Below, piece by piece: positions 9,262-18,514 of a stretch of DNA of 64,000 nt (positions are counted from its first letter, which is position 1; the number at the start of each line of letters is the position of its first letter). Source of the DNA: Pseudolysobacter antarcticus. GTDB taxonomy: Bacteria; Pseudomonadota; Gammaproteobacteria; Xanthomonadales; Rhodanobacteraceae. A program made the translations under genes and the position numbers. Location of the stretch: assembly GCF_004168365.1 (NCBI RefSeq), contig NZ_CP035704.1, positions 4,647,780 to 4,711,779 of the forward strand, given 5' to 3'. Below the pieces are notes generated by a model. That model was not told the origin of the DNA and did not search any database. It saw only the letters and a program-made list of their open reading frames with translations.

Positions 9262-9777
9262 ATGACCCGCATCCTGTTTTTCGCCATCGTTTTTTTGTTC
9301 AGCAGCGCCGTGATTGCGCAAGATTCCGCGACGGATCCGGCCGCGCCAAAACCGGTCTTCGCGCCCGCGCAGCCGCCACCGGACATGGATGCGCCGGGCA
9401 CGGCACCCGCATCGGCCGCAGCCACAACGAGCAGGTCGGGAAATACCGCGGCAGCAGGTAAACCGGCCGCAGTGAACGTGCCGACTCCGGCCAGCGCGCC
9501 AGCGCGCGTGCAGGCCAGCACCAGCAAGATCGGCGACGGCCCGGTTGCTGGCGGCATGCCGGAACTGCCGGTCGTGACCGTGCGCAAGGAAGGCAACGAC
9601 ACCGTCGAGGAATATCGCCGCAACGGCAAGATCTTCATGGTGCGCATCATGCCGACCGACGGCCCGTCACATTATTACGTCGATCGCACCGGCAACGGCC
9701 GTCTGGATCGCGATCCGCTCGACAATACCCCCGGCCCTATCAGCCCGGTGTACTTCAAGATTTACGACTGGAAATAA
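9262..9777 (+). CDS. DUF2782 domain exported protein
   Basis: 171-residue protein with a clear Sec signal peptide (MTRILFFAIVFLFSSAVIAQ), then an Ala/Pro-rich linker and a C-terminal DUF2782 domain (about 100-171: VTVRKEGNDTVEEYRRNGK... HYYVDRTGNGRLDRDPLD...PVYFKIYDWK). DUF2782 proteins are small, of unknown function, and typically sit beside polA in gammaproteobacteria, as here. Start 9262 has GGGAGAG (9248-9254) upstream; the frame open from 9172 lacks a signal peptide and is rejected. Probably periplasmic. Confidence 0.85.
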   Translation: MTRILFFAIVFLFSSAVIAQDSATDPAAPKPVFAPAQPPPDMDAPGTAPASAAATTSRSGNTAAAGKPAAVNVPTPASAPARVQASTSKIGDGPVAGGMPELPVVTVRKEGNDTVEEYRRNGKIFMVRIMPTDGPSHYYVDRTGNGRLDRDPLDNTPGPISPVYFKIYDWK

Positions 9778-9855
9778 TCACCGCCGGCGCGAGCCACGCG
9801 AACGTATTGCGCCGCAAGAAATCGCGCCGCATGACCAACTGATCGCGCGCCGGAT

Positions 9856-11250
9856 TCAAATCCTGCGCGCGCAGTTTTCCAGTGCGGCGAGCAGCGCTTC
9901 GCGCGGCAATTTTCCGGCTTCGTTGCGCGGCAGGTTTTCGACGCAGCGCAAAGGTCGCGGCAAAAATACCGGATCGGTGCTGTGGCGCAGTTCGTCCACC
10001 AGTTCGCGCTCGCTGCGCCCGGGCGCGATCACCAACGCGGCGATGCGCGCGAGTCCGGTTTGCGGATCGGGTTCGAGCTGGAATACCACGCCATCCACCA
10101 CGCCGCGCAAGCCGAGCAGGCAGCGCGTGAGATCGCCCAGCGATGCGCGTTTGCCAGCGATTTCGAGCAGGTCGCTATTGCGCCCGCTCAGTACAAAACG
10201 CCGTTCTGGCAATAGCTCGACGATATCCGCGAGCAACACCGGCGCTGTGAAGTAGGGCGCATTCACGAGCGTGCCATCCGGTTGCCGTTTCAACTCGACA
10301 TCCGCATACAGTTGCCACGGCTCGTCGCGCGCGGCACGGCGATGTGCGATCACGCAGCTTTCGGTGGAGCCGAATACTTCAATCACGGGCGCGCCATAAC
10401 GCTGCTCCGCTTCGATCGCGAGCTCAGTCGGCATCGGCGCAGTGGCCGAGACGATCGCGGCCAGCTCGGGCAATGTCTCACCCGAACGCAACAACGCGCG
10501 CAGATGCACCGGTGTGGTCACCAGCAGTCGCTGCGATGGCACCTCCAGCAACGCATGCACGATATCGACCGGAAACAACGGCCGCGCGCTGTGCACCGCC
10601 ATGTCACCAAGCAAGGGTTGCAGTACCGACATTTCCAGGCCGTACATGTGCTGCGCCGGCACAGTCGCGACAATGCTGGCGCGAGTGCCAGCTTCGCTAC
10701 AACAAATATCCTGCAGTAGCTCAGCATTTAGCGCTGTGCTGGCGCTAAGGCTGCCCCAAGTTTTCGGATTGGGTTTTGGCGCGCCGGTGCTGCCGGAGGT
10801 GTAGCCGATCGCAACGATTTGCGCGTGGCGCAGTTGCGGGATGTGCAGCACTTCTTCACCAGCGCCTGCGCGCAGCTCGGGCAATATAAAACGCCGCTGC
10901 GCCGCCGCGCATGCCACAGCGCAATCACCGATGACATAACCATCCGCATGCGCCTGCATCACCTGCGCCACGGCCTGCGGCGCGCGCGACGGCGGTAGCA
11001 GATTAATCTGGCCACGCAAGGCCACCGCGCAGAAGGCGACGATGAAATGGTAACGGTCTTCGCACAAGTTAGCCGCATAAACGAGGTCGGGCAACAACGC
11101 CGCCACTTGGCGCACATGCGCGAGAAAATCCGTGCAACTGACCGACTCGTTGCCATGCCATGCAAAAACTTGCGTCGCGTGATCGGCGTGCAGCAACGGC
11201 AACAGTTTGCCCGCAGTATCTGGCGCGCGGTTATCTACAACGGCTGACAT
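9856..11250 (-). CDS. AMP-dependent acyl/aryl ligase (ANL superfamily), short form
   Basis: 464-residue member of the acyl-CoA synthetase/AMP-ligase superfamily. The phosphate-binding loop GYTSGSTGAPKPNPKTW lies near residue 150, the EVFGSTES motif (A5-like) near 287, and the C-terminal lysine region ends ENLPRNEAGKLPREALL, matching the family's PRx-GKxxR motif. It is shorter than true acyl-CoA synthetases (500-600) and resembles the AMP ligases of aryl-polyene/xanthomonadin and polyketide clusters that load an aromatic or fatty acid. No acyl carrier, ketosynthase or pigment genes lie nearby, so it is an orphan here. The substrate is unknown. Confidence 0.8.
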   Translation of the reverse strand: MSAVVDNRAPDTAGKLLPLLHADHATQVFAWHGNESVSCTDFLAHVRQVAALLPDLVYAANLCEDRYHFIVAFCAVALRGQINLLPPSRAPQAVAQVMQAHADGYVIGDCAVACAAAQRRFILPELRAGAGEEVLHIPQLRHAQIVAIGYTSGSTGAPKPNPKTWGSLSASTALNAELLQDICCSEAGTRASIVATVPAQHMYGLEMSVLQPLLGDMAVHSARPLFPVDIVHALLEVPSQRLLVTTPVHLRALLRSGETLPELAAIVSATAPMPTELAIEAEQRYGAPVIEVFGSTESCVIAHRRAARDEPWQLYADVELKRQPDGTLVNAPYFTAPVLLADIVELLPERRFVLSGRNSDLLEIAGKRASLGDLTRCLLGLRGVVDGVVFQLEPDPQTGLARIAALVIAPGRSERELVDELRHSTDPVFLPRPLRCVENLPRNEAGKLPREALLAALENCARRI

Positions 11251-11347
11251 GACATCCTTTTACACCCCTGTGTTTCTCGTTATTGGCGTTACTTTGTCAG
11301 GTTCGATGCAAGATGAGCAAGCCGGCCCATACTCGCCTGAATGGTTA

Positions 11348-11905
11348 TCAACCGCGCAACAGTTCGCCTGTAAGCGCATCGCGAATCGGTGTCGGTCGCT
11401 CTTGCCCACCGAGCGCGCCATCCAGCACAAAATCGACATCCGAACCGAATGCACTATGCACTTGCGCCGCGTTTAACGCCGGCGGCTGGCCATGCCGATT
11501 CGCACTAGTCGACACCAGCGCACCAGCAAACGCACGGCACAGCGCCTGTGTCTGTGCATGTGCGGTAATGCGCAAGGCGATGCCGGTATGTTTGCCCGCC
11601 AGCCACGCCGGCACCTGCGCCGAACGCGGGAACACCCACGTATGCGGGCCGGGCCAGCTCGCTCGCACGCGCGTGAGTATTTCCGGCGGGATCGGCGCGA
11701 TCAGGTTTTCGATCTGCGCGAAATCCGCGGCAATCAGCAACACGCTCTGATCAAGCGGGCGCTGCTTCAACGCGAACAAACGCGCCACCGCGGTGGCATT
11801 GAATGGATCGCAACCGAGTCCGAATACGGCCTCGGTCGGATACGCAATCACGCCACCACTATTTAGTACCGCGACGGCTTGTGCGAGTGCATCGATCGCT
11901 GACAT
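11348..11905 (-). CDS. tsaC: Threonylcarbamoyl-AMP synthase (Sua5/YciO/YrdC)
   Basis: 185-residue YrdC-domain enzyme that makes L-threonylcarbamoyladenylate from Thr, bicarbonate and ATP, the first step of the tRNA t6A37 modification. Motifs: IAYPTEAVFGLGCDP near residue 20, the nucleotide/substrate motif LKQRP near 47, WPGPHTWVF, and VSTSANRHGQPP (the STSAN motif). It is the single-domain TsaC type (E. coli 190), without a Sua5 C-terminal domain. It starts 25 bases after the topA stop and is probably transcribed with topA. Confidence 0.93.
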   Translation of the reverse strand: MSAIDALAQAVAVLNSGGVIAYPTEAVFGLGCDPFNATAVARLFALKQRPLDQSVLLIAADFAQIENLIAPIPPEILTRVRASWPGPHTWVFPRSAQVPAWLAGKHTGIALRITAHAQTQALCRAFAGALVSTSANRHGQPPALNAAQVHSAFGSDVDFVLDGALGGQERPTPIRDALTGELLRG

Positions 11906-11929
11906 ACGCTGCTCGCGCGCCCGATCTGC

Positions 11930-14434
11930 TCAGTCGAACGGCGCGTCGAGCGTCGGCGCTTTTTTCGCCGCCACTTTTTTCACTGCGGTTTTCTTCGCAA
12001 CGGCTTTTTTGGCAGCGGTTTTTTTTGCTGCGGCGGTTTTCTTGGCTGCCGGTTTTTTCGCCGCGGTTTTTTTCACCGCCGCTGCTTTTTCCGGTTTGTC
12101 TTTCGCCGCAGCTTTGCCTTTCTTGGCGAACTTGCCGCCGCGCTTGGCCTTGATCGGCGCCGCCGCAAGCAGCTCGACACACTCGGCTTCAGTGAGGCTC
12201 GCGGGCTCGCGGTCCTTCGGCATGCGCGCGTTCTTTTCGCCGTCGGTGATGTAAGGGCCGTAACGGCCGTTGAGCACCTGGATCTTGCCGTCGGCAAAAC
12301 TCGATATCAGGCGATTCGCGGCGGCTTCGGCCTTCTCGCGCACGATCTCTAGCGCACGCGGCAACTCGATCGTATACGGATCATCGGTCACCGCGAGCGA
12401 GGCGTAAGTCGCGCCGAGTTTGACGAACGGACCAAAACGACCGATGCCAACACTGACGTCCTCGCCCTCCGGCGACTGGCCGAGCTGGCGCGGCATCTTG
12501 AACAATTCCATCGCGTCTTCGAGACTGATGGTATGCATGCTTTGGCCGGTGCGCAGGCTCGCAAATTTCGGTTTGTCTTCGTCTTCCTTGGTGCCGATCT
12601 GGGCGAACGGACCGAATCGGCCGAGTCGCACCGACACCGGCTTGCCGGATTTCGGATCGGTGCCGAGCACGCGGCTGCCGCTGGCTTCCGAGCGTTCGAC
12701 GGTTTCGTTTTTCTCGACCACCAGCGCCTTGAACGGCGTCCAGAAGCGCTGCATCAGCGGCACCCAGTCTTCCTCGCCACGCGACACCGCATCGAGCTCG
12801 TCTTCGAGCTTGGCGGTGAAATCGTAGTCGACGTAACGCGTGAAATGTCCCGATAAAAATTTCGCCACGGCGCGGCCGACATCGGTCGGCTTGAAGCGGC
12901 GGCTGTCGAGCAAAACGTATTCGCGCGCCAGCAAGGTCTGGATGATGCTGGCGTAAGTCGATGGTCGGCCAATGCCATATTCCTCGAGCGTCTTGACCAG
13001 ACTCGCTTCGGAATAACGCGGTGGTGGCTCGGTGAAATGCTGGTCGGCAGCGATGTCTATCAGCGGGATCACATCGCCGACTTTCATCGTCGGCAGGCGA
13101 CGCTGTTCCTCGTCTTCGTCGGATTTCTGATCCTGGCCTTCTTCATAGACCGCGAGGAAACCGGGATCGACCACCGTCGTGCCGCTGACGCGGAACGTGG
13201 AATCGGTGCCACACGCAAAATCGACCGACACCGTGTTCAACGTGGCGAACTGCATCTGGCTGGCGACGGTGCGTTTCCAGATCAACTCGTACAGCTTGGC
13301 CTGCTCCGGTGTGAGATACGCGTTGACGCTCTTGGGCGTGCGCAAGGCCGAGGTCGGGCGCACCGCTTCATGCGCTTCCTGCGCGTTCTTGGATTTGGTC
13401 TTGTAGACGTTCGGCTGCTCGGGCAAACCCTTGGCACCGAATTCGCGCGTGATGACATCGCGCAACTCGGCCACGGCATCCTGCGACAGGCTCACCGAAT
13501 CGGTACGCATGTAGGTGATCAGGCCGACCACACCTTCGTCGCCGAGCGCGATACCTTCATACAGATTCTGCGCCATGCGCATGGTGCGGCTGGTGGTGAA
13601 ACCGAGCTTGCGTGCGGCTTCCTGCTGCAAGGTCGACGTGGTGAACGGCGCGGCCGGGCGGCGTTTGCGCTCCTTGCTCGCGACTTCGGACACGACCAGC
13701 TTGCCGCCGGCCGCGCGCGCAAGCGCATCGCGTGCGGCGAACGCATCGTGTTCGTTGACCAAGTCGAACTGCTCGAATTTCTTGCCATGCAACCGTGTCA
13801 GTCGCGCGCTGAAATTCTGTTCGGGATGGGCGAGATTGGCGGCGACCGTCCAATACTCGCGCGCGATGAAGGCTTCGATTTCCTCCTCGCGCTCGACGAT
13901 CATGCGCAGCGCCGGCGATTGCACGCGACCCGCCGAGAGGCCGCGTTGTACCTTGCGCCACAATACCGGCGACAGATTAAAACCGACCAGATAATCCAGC
14001 GCACGCCGCGCCTGCTGCGCGTTGACCATGTCCATCGACAGCTGGCGCGGATTGGCGACTGCTTCGAGAATCGCCTTCGGCGTGATTTCCGAGAACACCA
14101 CGCGATGCAAGGTCTTGCCTTTCAACAGATTGCGTTCGCGCAATATCTCCGCGATATGCCACGAGATCGCTTCGCCTTCGCGATCCAAGTCGGTCGCGAG
14201 ATAGACGGATTCGGCGCCAGCGGCGGCCTTGGCGATGGCGGCAACGTGTTTCTCGTTGCGCTCGATCACTTCGTAATTCATGGCGAAGTTGTGATCGGTA
14301 TCGACCGCGCCTTCTTTCGGCACAAGATCGCGTACATGACCATACGAGGCCAGGACATGAAAATCCTTGCCGAGATATTTGTTGATGGTTTTCGCTTTCG
14401 CCGGCGATTCGACGATCAGCAGATTCTTTGCCAT
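11930..14434 (-). CDS. topA: DNA topoisomerase I
   Basis: Type IA topoisomerase of 834 residues that relaxes negative supercoils. It opens with the TOPRIM domain (MAKNLLIVESPAKAKTI; TDLDREGEAISWHI) and has the active-site region GLITYMRTDS, whose Tyr attacks DNA. The C-terminal half has no Cys4 zinc fingers, unlike E. coli TopA. It has instead at least three repeats with the core GRFGPF/GRYGPY (Toprim C-terminal repeat type), then a tail of about 60 residues that is nearly all Lys, Ala, Pro and Thr, in repeats like AAKK. Start 14434 is chosen because MAKNLLIVESPAKA is the conserved N-terminus; 18 more residues are open upstream. The Lys-rich tail probably aids DNA binding. Confidence 0.96.
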   Translation of the reverse strand: MAKNLLIVESPAKAKTINKYLGKDFHVLASYGHVRDLVPKEGAVDTDHNFAMNYEVIERNEKHVAAIAKAAAGAESVYLATDLDREGEAISWHIAEILRERNLLKGKTLHRVVFSEITPKAILEAVANPRQLSMDMVNAQQARRALDYLVGFNLSPVLWRKVQRGLSAGRVQSPALRMIVEREEEIEAFIAREYWTVAANLAHPEQNFSARLTRLHGKKFEQFDLVNEHDAFAARDALARAAGGKLVVSEVASKERKRRPAAPFTTSTLQQEAARKLGFTTSRTMRMAQNLYEGIALGDEGVVGLITYMRTDSVSLSQDAVAELRDVITREFGAKGLPEQPNVYKTKSKNAQEAHEAVRPTSALRTPKSVNAYLTPEQAKLYELIWKRTVASQMQFATLNTVSVDFACGTDSTFRVSGTTVVDPGFLAVYEEGQDQKSDEDEEQRRLPTMKVGDVIPLIDIAADQHFTEPPPRYSEASLVKTLEEYGIGRPSTYASIIQTLLAREYVLLDSRRFKPTDVGRAVAKFLSGHFTRYVDYDFTAKLEDELDAVSRGEEDWVPLMQRFWTPFKALVVEKNETVERSEASGSRVLGTDPKSGKPVSVRLGRFGPFAQIGTKEDEDKPKFASLRTGQSMHTISLEDAMELFKMPRQLGQSPEGEDVSVGIGRFGPFVKLGATYASLAVTDDPYTIELPRALEIVREKAEAAANRLISSFADGKIQVLNGRYGPYITDGEKNARMPKDREPASLTEAECVELLAAAPIKAKRGGKFAKKGKAAAKDKPEKAAAVKKTAAKKPAAKKTAAAKKTAAKKAVAKKTAVKKVAAKKAPTLDAPFD

Positions 14435-14636
14435 GTTCTTTTCCGTGAGCCGCGCTGCTCGAGACGCATGCGACATGGAGGTTTCCACATCGGATACGAA
14501 GCCTTTGCCTACGCGGTTTGAGCCTGCCGCAACGGCACGCTCCTTATTCAGTCAACACATAGCGGCACACTGCTGTCAAGCGCCGCGTTGTTCGCGGACC
14601 TGCTTTTGCAACGATATGCCCAATAAAAAGGCGCCA

Positions 14637-14666
14637 TAAAACCGGTCCGCGCAAACTCGCCGGACC
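14637..14666 (-). terminator. Intrinsic terminator after smg
   Basis: Minus-strand stem GGTCCG/CGGACC (14644-14666) is followed by GGTTTTA, and a further T5 run lies about 10 bases on. It begins at the smg stop codon and probably ends the dprA-smg transcript before topA. Confidence 0.55.
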
Positions 14667-15145
14667 TAGTTCAAAACCTCTCCCGGCTCGGCGAACATAT
14701 GGCTTTCCATCCACGCGTAGGCAGCTTCCTGGCCAGGCTGGTTGAACAACACCATCAGCACGACCCACTTCAAATCGTCGAGGTCGAGCTCATCCAGATC
14801 CAGCGCCATGACACGATCGAGCACGAGCTCGCGTTGCGCCGCATCGAGGATGCCGTTGCCTTCGAGAAACATCAGGAAACCGCGGCACTCCGCGTCCAGC
14901 CGCAGCAATTCTTCGGGCGCATATACGCGTACCGGAGCGCCGCCGAGCGGGCGCAACAATTCTGCGCCGAGCCGCATCCGCGACAACCCGTCGAGCCAGT
15001 CAAATGCCTTGCGAATTTCGGTGACGGCAAACCCGGCGTTCAACAACGCGGATTGCTGCGAATCGCGATCGCGCCCGGCGTCGGGCTCCTCGCTGAAGAA
15101 GTTTTCGAAAAGGTATAACAGGACGTCCAGCACGTTCTCTTTCAT
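14666..15145 (-). CDS. smg: Smg family protein (DUF494)
   Basis: 159-residue acidic helical protein of the Smg/DUF494 family. The N-terminus ([20 protein letters not shown]) and the C-terminal block ([22 protein letters not shown]) match the family well, and its place beside dprA and topA is the standard gammaproteobacterial order. Molecular function is not established. Start 15145 follows the family; an in-frame ATG three codons earlier (15154) is also possible, and GGAG lies between the two. Confidence 0.9.
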   Translation of the reverse strand: MKENVLDVLLYLFENFFSEEPDAGRDRDSQQSALLNAGFAVTEIRKAFDWLDGLSRMRLGAELLRPLGGAPVRVYAPEELLRLDAECRGFLMFLEGNGILDAAQRELVLDRVMALDLDELDLDDLKWVVLMVLFNQPGQEAAYAWMESHMFAEPGEVLN

Positions 15146-15214
15146 CAGCTCCATGCGCTCTGCGATCAGGGCAAACTCGGTTTGCGAAGGGATAATGCGG
15201 CGCGGTGCGGATCT

Positions 15215-16369
15215 TTATCGACCGCTTCGCGCGTACATTCCGCCGCGTGCTGCCACGACAGTGCCTTCGAGTTCCAATAGCAGCAGCATGGAGGATAGGG
15301 CTGCCACGGTCAACCCGGAACGCTCCGACAATATATCCAGACTCAGCGTTTCGTGCCCAAGTGCGGCAAGCAAACGCGCGTAATCGGGATCGTGCGCATG
15401 TGGGTCTGCAAGCGTTGCGCGCGATGATGGCGCATCTGGGTTGCCGCGCGGTGACAACCGGCTGCGCAGCGCATCGGACAAGGTTTGTGCGAGCGCGCCG
15501 AGTTCCTCGATAACTTCGTCGGCCGTTTCGACCAGCTTCGCGCCTTGGCGGATCAATTGGTGGCAACCGCGTGCCAGCGGGTTGTGGATCGAGCCGGGAA
15601 TCGCAAACACCTCGCGTCCCTGTTCGGCCGCGAGCCGGGCGGTGATCAGCGAGCCGGATTGCACGCTCGCCTCGATCACCAGCGTGCCCAGACTTAGGCC
15701 TGCGATGATGCGATTGCGGCGTGGAAAATTCTCGGCGCGACCGGGCGTGCCGGGCAGGAATTCACTGACAAGCGCGCCATGTGCCGCAATTCGCCGCGCA
15801 AGTTCGTGATGCTTGCGCGGATAAACCAGGTCGACGCCGGTGCCCAGCACGGCCAGAGTCGTTCCGCCCGCGTCCAGCGCTGATACATGCGCTGCGCCAT
15901 CGATGCCATCGGCCAAGCCACTGGTGATCGCAAAACCGGCTTGCACCAGTGCCTTGGCAAAGCTGCGCGCAGTGGACAATCCGGATTCGCTCGAACTGCG
16001 GCTGCCAACGATGGCGACCTGCGGCATCCATAACAGATCGGCATTGCCGTTCACGAACAGGCCGGCAGGTGGGCTCGGAATGCGCCGCAGCAGCGCCGGA
16101 TAATCCTCGCTATCCCAGCCGATGAAATGATGTTCGGGTTGTTCGAGCCACGCCAGATCGGTAGCGAGCAAATTTTCATCGGGCTGGCGCAATGCAACTA
16201 GCGCGGGTTGCGCAACGCCGGATGTTGCAGGGGATGCCAAGATTCCGCGCAGCGCTTTGCGGCTGTCGCCGAAACGTTCGATCAAGCCACGCAAGGTGGC
16301 GGCGCCCAGACTCGGCGCGCGCATCAAGGTCAGCCAGGCAGTGGCATTATCGATCGATTGGGCATCCAT
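15215..16369 (-). CDS. dprA: DNA-processing protein DprA (Smf)
   Basis: 384-residue RecA loader that receives incoming single-stranded DNA in natural transformation. The Rossmann-like core is intact: VAIVGSRSSSESG near residue 118, ITSGLADGIDGAAH, GTGVDLVYPRKH, FPRRNRIIAGLS and VIEASVQSGSLITA. An N-terminal SAM/HhH-like segment and a C-terminal winged-helix (DprA_WH; LSLDILSERSGLTVAALSSMLLLLELEG) flank it. It precedes smg on the same strand with a 69-bp gap. Its presence is compatible with competence but does not prove it. Confidence 0.95.
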   Translation of the reverse strand: MDAQSIDNATAWLTLMRAPSLGAATLRGLIERFGDSRKALRGILASPATSGVAQPALVALRQPDENLLATDLAWLEQPEHHFIGWDSEDYPALLRRIPSPPAGLFVNGNADLLWMPQVAIVGSRSSSESGLSTARSFAKALVQAGFAITSGLADGIDGAAHVSALDAGGTTLAVLGTGVDLVYPRKHHELARRIAAHGALVSEFLPGTPGRAENFPRRNRIIAGLSLGTLVIEASVQSGSLITARLAAEQGREVFAIPGSIHNPLARGCHQLIRQGAKLVETADEVIEELGALAQTLSDALRSRLSPRGNPDAPSSRATLADPHAHDPDYARLLAALGHETLSLDILSERSGLTVAALSSMLLLLELEGTVVAARGGMYARSGR

Positions 16370-16482
16370 GCCGACAGTGTAGCCTCAGGTATACGGGAGA
16401 GCTGGAAACATCGCCTAGCAAAACAGGCTCACCGATTTCATTGCCGATGCGCCTGGATATTGCATCGATTCAAGACCAGCCG

Positions 16483-17646
16483 CTACGGCAAGTCCGGACC
16501 GTGCAGGCGATCCAGCAAATGCACCGGACGAATCCCGTCCATCACCAAGCCATAGCTGATGCGATCAAAGGTGCGGAAGATCATGACGTGGCCGATATAT
16601 TCTTCAGGCAACTGCACTTGTTTGTCCTTCGGATGCACGAACGCCTTCATGCTGCTTTCCGGATAACCGCTGTTGTCGTTGATCACTTCACCCGGATGAT
16701 AAATCGCAAACACCTGGCCGTTTTCAATGCCATCGTGGGCGCCACGCGAGAGCGCAACCACCTGCATCGGACCGACCACATCGATCGCGTCGGTGAAGGA
16801 AAGCACGCGCATATTGTCCGGCACCTGCGCCGGTGCGTGCGGCACGAACTGGGCATCGTAACTGTGCGTATCGATCGGAATAATCAGGTCGCCGGCGTGC
16901 ACTTCGAAATCGGAATCGAGCACGAGCGCCGAGCTTGGTTCGCCGGCGCGGGTGATTTGCACGGTGCCGAAATCCATGACTTCGTAACCGAGGAATTCGA
17001 CGCGCGAGTGCCAGCTGATTTCATACGGCGCGTGGTGCCACAGCATGTTTTCCTGACCATCGCGACTATCGATCGGCTGGCGCAACGTTTCGCGATGTTC
17101 GTCGACTCTATCTTCCTTCGGTGTGATCTCGTGGTAGCGATTGGTCGGACGCGCCAACGCATACTGCTGGCCCGGCTGGGCGCTCAATCCACGAACGTAA
17201 ATCAGCTGGCCGCTGGCGCCGAGCAGGCGATTTTCCTCGATCGCCACGACGTGCGGCAGATGCTTGAACTCGTCTTCGCTGAGAATGCGAGCATGTTTCA
17301 GGAACGGTTTGACCGCCGACAACGGTATCGGCTTGATCGCCTCTTCCTTGACGCTGGCGCGCACCTGCGGACCGTCCAAGCCGAGCGAGTTATGCCCATC
17401 GATGTAACTCAGATTGAGCACATCGCCAGGATAAATAAGGTGAGGATTGCGCACCTGCGGGTTGTTTTGCCAGATCTGCGGCCATTCCCAAGGGCGCTTG
17501 AGAAAGTGCGCGGCAATCGACCAGAGCGTATCACCGCTCTTGACGGTGTAGCTGTCTGGATGGTTATCGGCTAACTGAGCATCGCCGGCAACCACGCCTA
17601 ACGTGATCAGCAGGCCCGCGCAAACGCATAGGAGCTTCTTCGGCAT
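16483..17646 (-). CDS. LysM peptidoglycan-binding domain protein
   Basis: 387-residue exported protein. It has a signal peptide (MPKKLLCVCAGLLITLGVVAGDA), then one LysM domain (about 32-80: YTVKSGDTLWSIAAHFLKRPWEWPQIWQNN...HLIYPGDVLNL) that should bind peptidoglycan. The remaining 300 residues form a conserved domain with no named catalytic motif. This LysM protein lies between dprA and def in related bacteria. Likely periplasmic and cell-wall associated; a hydrolase activity cannot be claimed. Confidence 0.88.
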   Translation of the reverse strand: MPKKLLCVCAGLLITLGVVAGDAQLADNHPDSYTVKSGDTLWSIAAHFLKRPWEWPQIWQNNPQVRNPHLIYPGDVLNLSYIDGHNSLGLDGPQVRASVKEEAIKPIPLSAVKPFLKHARILSEDEFKHLPHVVAIEENRLLGASGQLIYVRGLSAQPGQQYALARPTNRYHEITPKEDRVDEHRETLRQPIDSRDGQENMLWHHAPYEISWHSRVEFLGYEVMDFGTVQITRAGEPSSALVLDSDFEVHAGDLIIPIDTHSYDAQFVPHAPAQVPDNMRVLSFTDAIDVVGPMQVVALSRGAHDGIENGQVFAIYHPGEVINDNSGYPESSMKAFVHPKDKQVQLPEEYIGHVMIFRTFDRISYGLVMDGIRPVHLLDRLHGPDLP

Positions 17647-17680
17647 GACTGCTAACTCGCTTGATCCCCAATTCGTCAGG

Positions 17681-17708
17681 ATTGTAACGCAAAGTCGTAA
17701 GAGAGCAA
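17681..17708 (-). promoter_or_regulatory. Probable promoter of the LysM gene
   Basis: On the minus strand TACAAT (17681-17686; five of six to consensus) is preceded by TTGCTC (17703-17708; three of six) with a 16-base spacer. It is about 35 bases upstream of the LysM start, in the divergent LysM/def spacer. Confidence 0.42.
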
Positions 17709-17859
17709 GGCATCTTGCCGATAAATCAGCAATTATTCCTGTCTACTGCCCCGCAATTCGACAACAAACATCGCCGTATCGGCGCAAAACGGGTAAGATT
17801 TGGTGCTGGGCTTGCGTCGTGCGGCAGCGGGCCGCATCTAGCAAACAGAGGTAATGCCC

Positions 17860-18372
17860 ATGGCTTTTTTGCCGATTCTCGAGTTTCCCGATCCGCGCTT
17901 GCGCACCCAAGCGCAGCCGATCAGCCATTTCGACGATGCGCTGCTGCGTCTGATCGACGACATGTTCGAAACCATGTACGCCGCTCCGGGCATTGGCCTG
18001 GCCGCGAGCCAGGTGAATGTGCACAAGCAACTGCTGGTGCTGGATGTTTCGGAAGAAAAAAATCACCAGCTGGTGCTGATCAATCCAAAAATCATCAGCC
18101 GCGACGGCAGTCAGACGTATCAGGAAGGCTGCCTGTCAGTGCCGGGCATTTATGCGGACGTCGATCGCGCGGATTCGATCGTGGTCGAGTCGCTGGATCG
18201 CCACGGCCAGCCGCAGCATATCGAGGCCGATGGCCTGCTGGCGGTTTGCATCCAGCACGAAATGGATCATCTCATCGGCAAACTGTTCGTCGATTATCTG
18301 TCGCCGCTGAAACGCGAAATGGTACGCAAGAAGCTTGAAAAAGCGCGCCGCGCCGCCGCACCTGCAGCCTGA
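17860..18372 (+). CDS. def: Peptide deformylase
   Basis: 170-residue metalloenzyme (E. coli 169) that removes the formyl group from new N-termini. All three signatures are present: GIGLAASQV (motif 1), EGCLSVPG (motif 2, Cys ligand) and [12 protein letters not shown] (motif 3, HExxH ligands). The preferred start is the second of two close ATGs (17854 and 17860), because CAGAGG (17846-17851) is eight bases from the second but only two from the first, and [14 protein letters not shown] fits the family. It heads the def-fmt-rsmB run; 142 bases separate it from fmt and hold a 7-bp hairpin (18444-18462) with no T-tract. Confidence 0.96.
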   Translation: MAFLPILEFPDPRLRTQAQPISHFDDALLRLIDDMFETMYAAPGIGLAASQVNVHKQLLVLDVSEEKNHQLVLINPKIISRDGSQTYQEGCLSVPGIYADVDRADSIVVESLDRHGQPQHIEADGLLAVCIQHEMDHLIGKLFVDYLSPLKREMVRKKLEKARRAAAPAA

Positions 18373-18514
18373 GTGCGAATGCAGAATCGGCGCATCGATC
18401 AGACCTTGATCGGGAGCAAATGGTCTTGCCCGGCTGGTCAGCGATTTGCCCAGCAGGCAAATGCTCGCGCCGTTGTTATCAAACCCTGACGGCGGACGCC
18501 GAATAGTCGTGACT

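Noticed and set aside
13037..14521. Long plus-strand open frame (494 codons) opposite topA
   Set aside because: A high-GC antisense shadow: Arg/His/Gln/Gly-rich product with no family match, while the opposite strand encodes complete TopA. Similar shadows at 19423-20922, 21447-23204, 33418-34590 and 47849-48886 were also left out.
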